DNA from: JAIQFR01 sp041494445
GTDB lineage: Bacteria > Acidobacteriota > Polarisedimenticolia > Polarisedimenticolales > JAIQFR01
Length of the DNA stretch: 42,194 nt
Reading direction: 5' to 3'
Assembly: GCA_041494445.1 (NCBI GenBank)
Contig: JBGQAU010000017.1
Span: 1 to 42,194, forward strand
Shown: positions 8,872 through 16,292 of the stretch, in pieces
Layout of the letters: each line of letters starts with the position of its first letter
Position numbering within the stretch: the first letter of the stretch is position 1
Position numbers and translations under genes: made by a program
The notes under the pieces: model-generated
What the model saw: only the letters and a program-made list of their open reading frames with translations
What the model was told of the DNA's origin: nothing
Databases searched by the model: none

Positions 8872-10416
8872 GTGCCGGCTTCCTCGGAGGGTTCCTTGGC
8901 GGCCCAGCAGTTCAGCGAGATCGATCTCACGGTGCTTCGCGAGCGGGGCGTGTCCGCGGAGGAAGCCGAGCGGCAGCTCGGGCTCCTGCGCCGGCCGCCG
9001 GCGCACGTCCGTCTCGATCGGCCGTGCACCCTCGGGGACGGAATCGAGGCGATCGCGCCGCGGGAGGTCCCGGACCTCCTGGCGCGGCACGAGGCCGCCG
9101 CGAGGGCGGGGCGGCTCACGAAGTTCGTCCCGGCGTCGGGCGCGGCGACCCGGATGTTCCAGGATCTGCTCGAGCTGCTGGACGCGGAGCGGGGAGGCGA
9201 CCCGGCGCTCGCGCTCGAGCTGCTGAGCGAGATCCCGCGCCTCCCGTTCCGGGAGCATTTGCGGGATGCCCTCGCGCGCTCGGGACAGGACCTCGACGAG
9301 CTGGCGGCCGGCGGCGCGTTCCTCGAGATCCTCGGCGCGCTGCTCGGCCCCGGGGGGCTCGATTTCGCCGCGCTGCCGAAGGGCCTCCTGCCGTTCCACT
9401 CGTACCGCGAGGGAAGCCGCACGGCGTTCGAGGAGCATCTCGTCGAGGCGGCCGGGACCGTGCGCGGCGCCGATGGGACGTGCCGCCTCCACCTCACGGT
9501 ATCGCCGGAGCATCTCGGCCGCTTCCGCGACCTGCTGCGGGAGGCGGGGCCGAGGCACGAGCGGCGGCTCGGCGCGCGCTTCGACGTCTCGTTCTCGCTG
9601 CAGAAGCCCTCGACGGACACGATCGCGGTGGAGCCCGACGGCAAACCGCTCCGGGACGGCAGGGGCCGTTTGCTCCTGCGCCCCTCGGGGCACGGGGCGC
9701 TGATCGAGAACCTGAACGACCTCGGTGGGGACGTGGTCCTGATCAAGAATATCGACAACGTGCAGCCCGATCGCCTGCGGGACGCGACTCTCGAGTGGAA
9801 GCGGATCCTGGTGGGGCGGCTCGTCGAGATCGAGGCGCTCGTCCGCCGGTACGCCACCGCGCTCGAGCCGGGCGCGGGCCCGGCGCTCCTCCGGGAAGCG
9901 GAGGGCTTCGTCCGGACGCGCTTGAGGCGCGAGTCACCGGCGGGCGCGGAGGACGAGGCGAGGCGGCGCTGGCTCCTCGACGCTCTGTCGCGCCCGCTCC
10001 GGGTCTGCGGCGGCGTGAGGAACACCGGCGAGCCCGGGGGCTGTCCGTTCTGGGTGCGGGAGGAGGGAGGAGGCACGAGTCTCCAGATCGTGGACAGCGC
10101 CGAGGTGGACCGCTCGTCCGCCGCGCAGCGGGCGATCCTCGCGACCTCCACCCACTTCAACCCCGTGGACCTGATCTGCGGGGTGCGCGACGCTTTCGGC
10201 CGCCCGTTCGACCTGCGCGCGTTCGTCAACCCGGATGCGGTGATCGTCGCGAGGAAGTTCCAGGCGGGCCGCGAGCTTCTCGCGCTCGAGCGGCCCGGGC
10301 TCTGGAACGGCGCCATGGCCCGGTGGAACACGGTTTTCGTCGAGGTGCCGCCGGCGACGTTCACCCCGGTCAAGACGGTCTTCGACCTCCTGCGGCCGGA
10401 GCACCAGCCGGCCTGA
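8872..10416 (+). CDS. DUF4301 family protein
   Basis: This is a 514-residue cytoplasmic protein with the conserved DUF4301 segment KFVPASGAATRMFQDLL near residue 84. Other landmarks are FHSYREGSRTAFEEHL near 180 and a C-terminal VCGGVRNTGEPGGCPFWV block near 380. The function of the family is not known. There is no signal peptide or membrane segment. The start is GTG 8872, set by GAGAGG eight bases upstream and by the 5-base gap to the symporter gene; a TTG at 8896 is a weaker alternative. The GTPase gene follows after 10 bases, so the three genes are probably co-transcribed. Confidence 0.82.
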   Translation: MPASSEGSLAAQQFSEIDLTVLRERGVSAEEAERQLGLLRRPPAHVRLDRPCTLGDGIEAIAPREVPDLLARHEAAARAGRLTKFVPASGAATRMFQDLLELLDAERGGDPALALELLSEIPRLPFREHLRDALARSGQDLDELAAGGAFLEILGALLGPGGLDFAALPKGLLPFHSYREGSRTAFEEHLVEAAGTVRGADGTCRLHLTVSPEHLGRFRDLLREAGPRHERRLGARFDVSFSLQKPSTDTIAVEPDGKPLRDGRGRLLLRPSGHGALIENLNDLGGDVVLIKNIDNVQPDRLRDATLEWKRILVGRLVEIEALVRRYATALEPGAGPALLREAEGFVRTRLRRESPAGAEDEARRRWLLDALSRPLRVCGGVRNTGEPGGCPFWVREEGGGTSLQIVDSAEVDRSSAAQRAILATSTHFNPVDLICGVRDAFGRPFDLRAFVNPDAVIVARKFQAGRELLALERPGLWNGAMARWNTVFVEVPPATFTPVKTVFDLLRPEHQPA

Positions 10417-10426
10417 GCGGTCCCTG

Positions 10427-11410
10427 ATGCCCGCGAATCTTCCCCCCGCCTACCACTCCGCCGAGCAACGGTTCCGGGAGGCGCGCAGCCCCGAGGAGAA
10501 GATCGCCGCCCTGGAGGAGATGCTGGCGATCATGCCCAAGCACAAGGGCACCGACCGCCTCCAGGGGGACCTCAAGGCGCGGATCGCGAAGCTCAGGAAG
10601 CAGGAGGGGAAGAAGGGCGGGCGCAAAGGCGCGATCACCACGGTGCATCGGGAAGGGGCGGGGCAGGTGGCGTTGGTGGGGCCGGCGAACACCGGGAAGT
10701 CCTCCCTCGTGGCCCGGCTCACCAAGGCCCGGCCGGAGGTGGCGGCCTACCCGTTCACCACGCGCGAGCCGCTCCCCGGGATGATGCCGTTCGAGAACGT
10801 CGCGATCCAGCTCGTGGACCTGCCCCCGCTGTCCGAGGAGCACCTCGAGCCCTGGCTCTTCGACGCGGTCCGCGGCGCGGATCTCTACTGGCTCGTGGTC
10901 GGGGCCGAGGACCCGCTGGAACAGATGGAAGCCGTGCGGGCTCTCCTGCGACGAGGCCGGATCGAGATCCGTGCCGCGGGGGAGCCGGAGCCCGATCCGA
11001 TCGAGCCGGGATGGCGGTCGCGGAAGGCGCTCATCGTGGTGACGTCGCTCGACCGTCCGTCCGCCGCCGAGAGCGTCGCGGCCCTCGACGAGCTGCTCGA
11101 AGGGCGCTGGCCGATCGTGCCGGTCTCGTCGGCGACCGGGCAGGGGCTCGAGGACCTGAGGCGGCGGACGTTCGAGGCCCTCGACATCGTGAGGGTGTAC
11201 ACGAAGCAGCCCGGGAAGCCGCCCGATCGGGACACGCCGTTCACGCTGCCGCGAGGCGCCTCGGTCGGCGACCTTGCCGAGCGGATCCACAAGGACGTCC
11301 TGGCCCACATGAAGTTCGCCCGCATCTGGGGCCAACGCGTGTTCGACGGCCAGACGGTACAGCGCGAGCACGTGCTGGACGAGGGGGATGTCGTCGAGAT
11401 CCACCCGTGA
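10427..11410 (+). CDS. TGS-domain GTPase of the Obg/DRG type
   Basis: This is a 327-residue GTPase with a basic helical N-terminus (residues 1-75, many Lys and Arg), a G domain (78-250) and a C-terminal TGS domain (255-327). G1 is GPANTGKSS at 85-93, G2 Thr lies at 111-112, G3 reads DLPP at 131 instead of DxxG, and G5 is SSAT at 234. G4 is odd: VTSLD at 205-209 keeps the Asp but lacks the Asn-Lys of NKxD. The family resembles archaeal/eukaryotic DRG proteins, which act near ribosomes; that role here is inference. It is the last gene of its run, followed by a hairpin. Confidence 0.83.
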   Translation: MPANLPPAYHSAEQRFREARSPEEKIAALEEMLAIMPKHKGTDRLQGDLKARIAKLRKQEGKKGGRKGAITTVHREGAGQVALVGPANTGKSSLVARLTKARPEVAAYPFTTREPLPGMMPFENVAIQLVDLPPLSEEHLEPWLFDAVRGADLYWLVVGAEDPLEQMEAVRALLRRGRIEIRAAGEPEPDPIEPGWRSRKALIVVTSLDRPSAAESVAALDELLEGRWPIVPVSSATGQGLEDLRRRTFEALDIVRVYTKQPGKPPDRDTPFTLPRGASVGDLAERIHKDVLAHMKFARIWGQRVFDGQTVQREHVLDEGDVVEIHP

Positions 11411-11490
11411 AGTGGGTCAGGGTTCCCAGGGAGAACCCGCGCGGGAGGGCACGTCGGTCCCCCGACGCGCCCGTAGCGCGGGTGCGGGGG

Positions 11491-11511
11491 TTCGGGGGCA
11501 GAGCCCCCGAA
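11491..11511. terminator. perfect 9-bp hairpin between convergent genes, candidate terminator
   Basis: TTCGGGGGC and GCCCCCGAA form a perfect 9-bp inverted repeat around a 3-base loop (AGA). It sits 80 bases after the GTPase stop and 33 bases beyond the stop of the convergent DUF1571 gene, so it could serve both strands. There is no T tract, so it is either a GC-type terminator or an mRNA 3'-end stabiliser. Confidence 0.55.
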
Positions 11512-11543
11512 AGCTCGCATCGAACCGCGAGGCTAACCCCGAC

Positions 11544-12437
11544 CTAGAACTTGTACGCCGGATTCTTCGGGTCGAAGTCCGCGTCGCCGAGGCCGACGTC
11601 GACCTTGAGCTCCCGGTGCTCGTATCGCTCGTAGAGGTTCCCGTCGAAGTCCCAGACGAGCATCCGGAGCGGCAGGAGCAGCTCGCGGTCCACGCAGACG
11701 TCGAGCCGGCCCGCGTAGTAACGGGGTACGAAGACCGCGTCGCCACGTCTGGGATCGCCCGGGCCGATCCAGCCGCGGGAGCGGTTGGCTTGCAGCAAGG
11801 CGTACATGGATTTCCCGTGCGTGCGCGCGACGTCCCAGAGCGTCTCGCCCTTCTCCAGCACGTGAACGGTTCCGCTCCTCGGTCCCAGAAGCTCGATCTC
11901 GTCGCAGGCGCGCCCGTCCACCTCGCGCGCGCCGACCCACCGCACGCTCCCCTCGCGCGCCTCGTCGGCGTCCGCGACGTTGGACAGGATCAGGCGCACC
12001 AGGTCCGGGAGACTCGACTCGTCGATCGGGTGGTGCGTGCCGTCGGTGGCCCAGGCTCCGTGCGGATCGATGTTGAGATTGATGTCCGGGAACGATCCCT
12101 TGTGCATGCGGATCCGGTCGCCGTTCCGGCCGCGGACGTAGATCACCTCGCGGCCTGGGTTCGGCCCCACGACGTTCCTGAAGTACACCCGGTACGGACG
12201 AGCCCACTTGAACCGGAGGCGCTCCTCGGCCTCGAGCCCCCCGTCGTCGAGGAAGAACTCCTGCTTGACCAGCAGCATCGTGTAGTCCTGAAGACGGTCG
12301 GCGGCCTCGCCCATCGCGCGGAGGATCTCGCGGGGATCGGGAGAGGCATTCGGCGCCGCGGTCCCGGACGGCGGGGCTTCCCCGGCGACGGCCGCGGCGC
12401 AGAGGAAGAGCGCGACCGCGGCGACCGAAACCCTCAC
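11544..12437 (-). CDS. secreted DUF1571 protein with inserted LysM domain (paralogue A)
   Basis: This is a 297-residue exported protein. A signal peptide covers about residues 1-19. The DUF1571 body starts near 33 (PDPREILRAMGEAADRLQDY) and ends with the family hallmark GLGDADFDPKNPAYKF. A LysM domain at about 190-239 (VLEKGETLWDVARTHGKSM) splits the DUF1571 fold between a PRSG turn and the strand YYAGRLDVCVD. LysM binds glycan chains such as peptidoglycan, so a periplasmic wall-associated role is likely; the DUF1571 activity is unknown. The GTG start overlaps the upstream lipoprotein stop (GTGA). It is clearly paralogous to the gene at 12805. Confidence 0.85.
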   Translation of the reverse strand: MRVSVAAVALFLCAAAVAGEAPPSGTAAPNASPDPREILRAMGEAADRLQDYTMLLVKQEFFLDDGGLEAEERLRFKWARPYRVYFRNVVGPNPGREVIYVRGRNGDRIRMHKGSFPDINLNIDPHGAWATDGTHHPIDESSLPDLVRLILSNVADADEAREGSVRWVGAREVDGRACDEIELLGPRSGTVHVLEKGETLWDVARTHGKSMYALLQANRSRGWIGPGDPRRGDAVFVPRYYAGRLDVCVDRELLLPLRMLVWDFDGNLYERYEHRELKVDVGLGDADFDPKNPAYKF

Positions 12438-12769
12438 TTCGCCTCTCCGCCGTTCTCCTTGATGACCACGGCGCTCGTGTCGCCGAGCGAGAACGCCTCA
12501 TGGACCACGCCGGTCACCCGCAGTCGGCTGCCCGCCTTGGGGAGCGGCCGCTTCGTGATCACGGTGATCTCGCCGGTCGAGTCGGCGAGAGTGAAGTACT
12601 TCACGACGAGGAGGTTCGTGGCGCTCTTGACCTCCCCGGAGACGGTGACGGTCTTGCCGTCGTAGTCCCGCGGGTTGTCGCGGATGTTCTTGATGCTCGT
12701 GGCGAAGAGGCCGCACGAGGCGAGGAGCACGAGCGCGAGCACGGCGGCGCCGGCGCGGACGGATCTCAT
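12434..12769 (-). CDS. small OB-fold-like lipoprotein
   Basis: This is a 111-residue lipoprotein with lipobox LLASC near residue 19. The mature part (IRDNPRDYDGKTVTVSGEV, YFTLADSTGEITVITK, GSRLRVTGVVHEAF) has the strand pattern of small bacterial OB-fold modules, where a short beta-barrel binds ligand or a partner protein. No catalytic residues are visible. It lies between two DUF1571-LysM paralogues and is coupled to the downstream one by a 4-base overlap, which suggests the three act together at the envelope. The assignment rests on pattern only. Confidence 0.72.
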   Translation of the reverse strand: MRSVRAGAAVLALVLLASCGLFATSIKNIRDNPRDYDGKTVTVSGEVKSATNLLVVKYFTLADSTGEITVITKRPLPKAGSRLRVTGVVHEAFSLGDTSAVVIKENGGEAK

Positions 12770-12804
12770 AGCTGCCCTCCGTTTTCGTGACCTTCCATTC
12801 TAAT

Positions 12805-13704
12805 TCAGAAGCCGTATGCGGGGTTCTTCGGGTCGAAGTCCGCGTCGGTGAGGCCGACGTTCACCCGGAGATCGTGGTGCTCGTACCGCTCGTACAGGTT
12901 GCCGTCGTGGTCGTAGATGAGCGCCATGATCGGCAGCCTCAGCTCCTCGTCCACCCAGAGGAGCACCTTCCCCGCGTAGTAGCGGGGGACGAACACCGAG
13001 TCCCCCGGACGCGGGTCGCGCGGTGAGCGCCACCCCTTCCCCCGGTTCTCGTGGAGGATCACGTACATCGTCTGGCCCGACTCCCGCGCGACGTCCCAGA
13101 GCGTCTCCCCCTTCTTCATGACGTGAAGGTCCCCGGTGCGGGGGCTCGTGAGCTCGAGCTTCAGCGACGGCCGGCCCCAGAGCGTCTCCCGCCCGGCGAG
13201 GCGGACGCTTCTCTCCCCGCGCCGCTCCGCCTCGGCCACGTTGTCGAGCACCGTCTTCGCGAAGCTCGGGAGGCTCGCCTCGGTCACCGGATGGTGCGCG
13301 TGCGCCATCGCCCGCGCCCCCTGCGGGTCGAGGCTCACGGTGATCCAGCCCAGGATTCCCCCCTTGTGAGCGCGAAGCCGGTCGCCGTTCCATCCTCGGA
13401 CGAACAGGACCTCCTGTCCCGAGTCGAATCCGGCGATTTCCTTCACGTAGAGCCGGTACGGTCGCGCCCACTTCTCGATCGCGGTGCGCTCGGGCTGGAG
13501 CGTGTCGCCCATGCGCTCCTGCCGGACCAGGGTCATGGTGTAGTCGAGGATCCGGTCGGCCGCTTCGCCCACGGAGGCGAGGACGGCGCGCGGGTCGGGG
13601 TCCTTGGACTGCGCTCCGAGGCCGGCCCACGCCGTGAGAGCGGCGGCGAGGCCCAGCACGATCCCGGCGTGTCGTTGTGGTCGCACCTTTCGAGTGTAAC
13701 GCAT
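12805..13704 (-). CDS. secreted DUF1571 protein with inserted LysM domain (paralogue B)
   Basis: This is a 299-residue exported protein, paralogue of the product at 11544. The basic N-terminus and hydrophobic stretch AGIVLGLAAALTAWAG form a signal peptide. It shares PDPRAVLASVGEAADRILDY, KWARPYRLYVKE, a LysM block VMKKGETLWDVARESGQTM in the same place, and the C-terminal GLTDADFDPKNPAYGF. Because both copies carry LysM at the same point, the insertion predates the duplication. ATG 13704 was chosen because GGGGAG lies seven bases upstream; an in-frame GTG at 13710 lacks this spacing. It is probably the first gene of a three-gene envelope operon. Confidence 0.85.
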   Translation of the reverse strand: MRYTRKVRPQRHAGIVLGLAAALTAWAGLGAQSKDPDPRAVLASVGEAADRILDYTMTLVRQERMGDTLQPERTAIEKWARPYRLYVKEIAGFDSGQEVLFVRGWNGDRLRAHKGGILGWITVSLDPQGARAMAHAHHPVTEASLPSFAKTVLDNVAEAERRGERSVRLAGRETLWGRPSLKLELTSPRTGDLHVMKKGETLWDVARESGQTMYVILHENRGKGWRSPRDPRPGDSVFVPRYYAGKVLLWVDEELRLPIMALIYDHDGNLYERYEHHDLRVNVGLTDADFDPKNPAYGF

Positions 13705-13778
13705 GAGCACGCTCCCCGGGAGGCGCTGGGGTAGGATGGTTGCACGGCCCGACGGACCGGGCAGGGAGGGGATCGCCC

Positions 13779-14714
13779 ATGAGATTTCGCTCGTTGCTCC
13801 CCATGGGAGTAGTCGTCCTGCTGGCGTGCTGCGTCTGGCAGCGGCCGGTGCCGCCGAAGGCGAGTGTGCCGGCCGAGGCGCCCGCCGGGGCGCCGCCCGC
13901 GACGCGGCCAGCGGCGGCGGCCGCGATGGGCGTGGTCGAGGGGAAAGTCCCGTCCGCAGACGGGGTCCCGATCCACTACCGCGCCGAGGGGAGCGGCGGG
14001 ACCGCGCTGGTGTTCGTGCACGGATGGTCGTGCGACGGGGGATACTGGAAGAATCAGGTGCCGTACTTCTCGTCGCGCTACCTGGTGGTCACGCTCGACC
14101 TCGCCGGGCACGGCGCGTCGGGCCTGGGTCGGAAGAAGTGGACGATCGAGGCCTACGCCGACGACGTGAAAGCGGTGGTCGAGAAGCTCGGCCTCACGAG
14201 AGTGGTCCTGATCGGCCACTCGATGTCGGGGCCGGTCACCGTCGAGGCCGCGCGGAAGATGCCCGGCCGCGTCGTCGCGCTGATCCCCGTGGACACCCTC
14301 CAGGATCTCTCCGAGAAGCCGGACCCGGAAGCGTGGGAGGGGATCCTGCAAAGCATGCGCGAGGACTTCCGGAGCGCGACGACCGACTTCGTGCACAAGC
14401 TGTTCCCCGAGGGCGCCGACCCGGCGTTGGTGAACAGGGTCGCGTCGGCCATGGCGGCCGCGCCCCCGAACATCGCCATCGCGACGATCGAGTCGCTCTC
14501 CCGATACGACATCCGGCCGGCGCTCGCGCAGCTCAAGGTGCCGATCCGCTGCATCAACGGCGACAAGTGGCCGACCGAAATGGAGAGGAGCCGGAAGGCG
14601 TATCCGCGGTACGACGCGGTGATCCTTCCGGGCCTAGGCCACTTCCCGATGCTCGAGGCGCCCAAAATCTTCAACGAGAAGCTCCTCAACGCGGTGCGCG
14701 ACCTGGCGGGGTGA
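13779..14714 (+). CDS. alpha/beta hydrolase lipoprotein
   Basis: This is a 311-residue hydrolase with a lipoprotein-type N-terminus (VVVLLACC near residue 15) and a Pro/Ala-rich linker to about residue 50. The catalytic triad is visible: Ser148 in IGHSMSG, Asp262 in INGDKWP and His288 in GLGHFPML. The oxyanion region is VFVHGWSCDGGYW. The substrate is unknown; esterase or lactonase chemistry is typical of the fold. ATG 13779 follows GGGAGGGG with good spacing. It runs divergently from the DUF1571 operon and ends one base before the convergent RNB gene's stop. Confidence 0.85.
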   Translation: MRFRSLLPMGVVVLLACCVWQRPVPPKASVPAEAPAGAPPATRPAAAAAMGVVEGKVPSADGVPIHYRAEGSGGTALVFVHGWSCDGGYWKNQVPYFSSRYLVVTLDLAGHGASGLGRKKWTIEAYADDVKAVVEKLGLTRVVLIGHSMSGPVTVEAARKMPGRVVALIPVDTLQDLSEKPDPEAWEGILQSMREDFRSATTDFVHKLFPEGADPALVNRVASAMAAAPPNIAIATIESLSRYDIRPALAQLKVPIRCINGDKWPTEMERSRKAYPRYDAVILPGLGHFPMLEAPKIFNEKLLNAVRDLAG

Positions 14715-14715
14715 G

Positions 14716-16182
14716 TCACGCCCGCGCGAAGTCGATGAAGCCGCGCTCCACGTCGGTGCTGATCAGCTGAACGCGGACCCGGTCCCCGACGTCGAGGCCC
14801 TCGAAGCCCCGCTCCACACGCCCCTCCACCGGAGGATGGAGGAGCCGGACCCAGGTTCCCTTCTGCGAGGCCCCGGTGACGATCGCGTCGAACCGCTCGC
14901 CGATTCTCCGCTCGAGCAGGAGCGCGGCGGCGGACTTCCGCACGCGGCGCTCGACCTTCGTGGCGTCGTCCTCCTTCAGGGTGCAGTGCTCCGCCAGCGC
15001 GGAGAGCTCCGGCACCGTGTAGGGGACGGCCGCCCCCGAGAGCGCCGACTTGACGAGCCGCTGCGTGATCAGATCCGGGAAGCGGCGGTTCGGGGCCGTG
15101 GAGTGGGCGTAGTCCCTGACCGCCAGGCCGAAGTGTCCGGGGGGCTCGTCCCCCGGGAGGTCGAGGACGTACTCCCCCCTGCCGATGAGCTTGACCACGG
15201 CGAGCGACAGGTCGGGAAAGCCCACGGGATCGGCCTTCTTCCGGCTCGCGAGGAAGGTCTCGAGCGCCCGGGCGTCGGGCTCGCCCGGGAGCCGCTCGCC
15301 GAGACTCGAGGCGAGGTCGACGATCCGCCCCCAGCGCTCCGGGGCGCGCAGCACGCGACGGACCGTCGGGTAGCGCCGCGACTCAAGGAACGACGCGGTC
15401 GCCCCGTTCGCGGCGATCATGAAGTCCTCGATGATCTGCTTGGCCCGGTCCTTGGGGTCCACTTCGAGGTCGGTGAGCAGGTCGCCGTCGAACACCGGCC
15501 TCGCCTCGATCGTCTCGAGGCCGAGAGCGCCGTGGAGGTGCCGGAGGTCGTGGAGGCGCTCCGCGATCCGGTCCTGGAGGCGCAGCTGCCCGTCGAGGCC
15601 GGGAACATCGTGGACCTTCGGCGGGGGCGGCGCCGTGCCGTCGAGCCACGCCGCGACGCTCCGGTAGGCCAGCTTCGCGTGGTTCAGGACCCGCGCCCGG
15701 TAGAGGTCGGCCTCGGCGATCGCGCCTTCTTGGTCGAGGACCATGTCCACCACCACGGCGACCCGCTCCTCGCCCTCGTTGAGGGACGTGAGTCCCGTGG
15801 ACAGCTCCGTGGGGAGCATCGGGAAGATCGCGGCGGCCGTGTAGACCGAGGTGGTGTTGTGGGCGGCGTGGCCGTCGGTCGCCGTCCCTCGCGGGACCAG
15901 CGCGTCCACGTCCGCGACGGCCACGAGGACGCGCACCCGGCCGCCCCCGAGCTCCGCCGCGACGGTCAGCTGGTCGAGATCGCGCGAGTCGTCGTTGTCA
16001 ATCGACGCCCAGAGCAGCTCGCGATGGTCGCGGACGGAGTCCCCGGCGCGGGCAGGGGACGCGATGAGCGCGACCTCCCGCCGCACCTCCGGCGGGAAGT
16101 CCGGCTCCAGCCCGCGGTCGATCATCGCCTGCCGCGCGATCGCGGCGAGATTCGCCCGGTGTCCTCGCTCGTTTCCGTGCAT
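14716..16182 (-). CDS. RNB-domain exoribonuclease (RNase II/R family)
   Basis: This is a 488-residue 3'-5' exoribonuclease-type protein. The RNB active site is IDNDDSRDLDQ: Asp62, Asp68 and Asp70 align with three of the four metal-binding aspartates of RNase II, but the fourth position is Gln71. The domain continues through VLVAVADVDALVP and the conserved Y-A-H-S-T-A-P-N-R-R-F segment near 375. A short S1-like region closes the protein (GTWVRLLHPPVEGRVERGFEG). There are no N-terminal cold-shock domains, making it shorter than RNase II or R. ATG 16182 has GGAGGG upstream. Whether it degrades RNA processively cannot be told from sequence. Confidence 0.85.
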   Translation of the reverse strand: MHGNERGHRANLAAIARQAMIDRGLEPDFPPEVRREVALIASPARAGDSVRDHRELLWASIDNDDSRDLDQLTVAAELGGGRVRVLVAVADVDALVPRGTATDGHAAHNTTSVYTAAAIFPMLPTELSTGLTSLNEGEERVAVVVDMVLDQEGAIAEADLYRARVLNHAKLAYRSVAAWLDGTAPPPPKVHDVPGLDGQLRLQDRIAERLHDLRHLHGALGLETIEARPVFDGDLLTDLEVDPKDRAKQIIEDFMIAANGATASFLESRRYPTVRRVLRAPERWGRIVDLASSLGERLPGEPDARALETFLASRKKADPVGFPDLSLAVVKLIGRGEYVLDLPGDEPPGHFGLAVRDYAHSTAPNRRFPDLITQRLVKSALSGAAVPYTVPELSALAEHCTLKEDDATKVERRVRKSAAALLLERRIGERFDAIVTGASQKGTWVRLLHPPVEGRVERGFEGLDVGDRVRVQLISTDVERGFIDFARA

Positions 16183-16292
16183 CTGCGGCTCCCTCCGGTG
16201 TGGCCGTCTATTGTAAGTTGCGTCGGGCTCGAATGGGCGTACCTTCATGCCCTTCGTGTTTCGCGGCGGGCAGCGCCGCGCGAGGAGTGATC

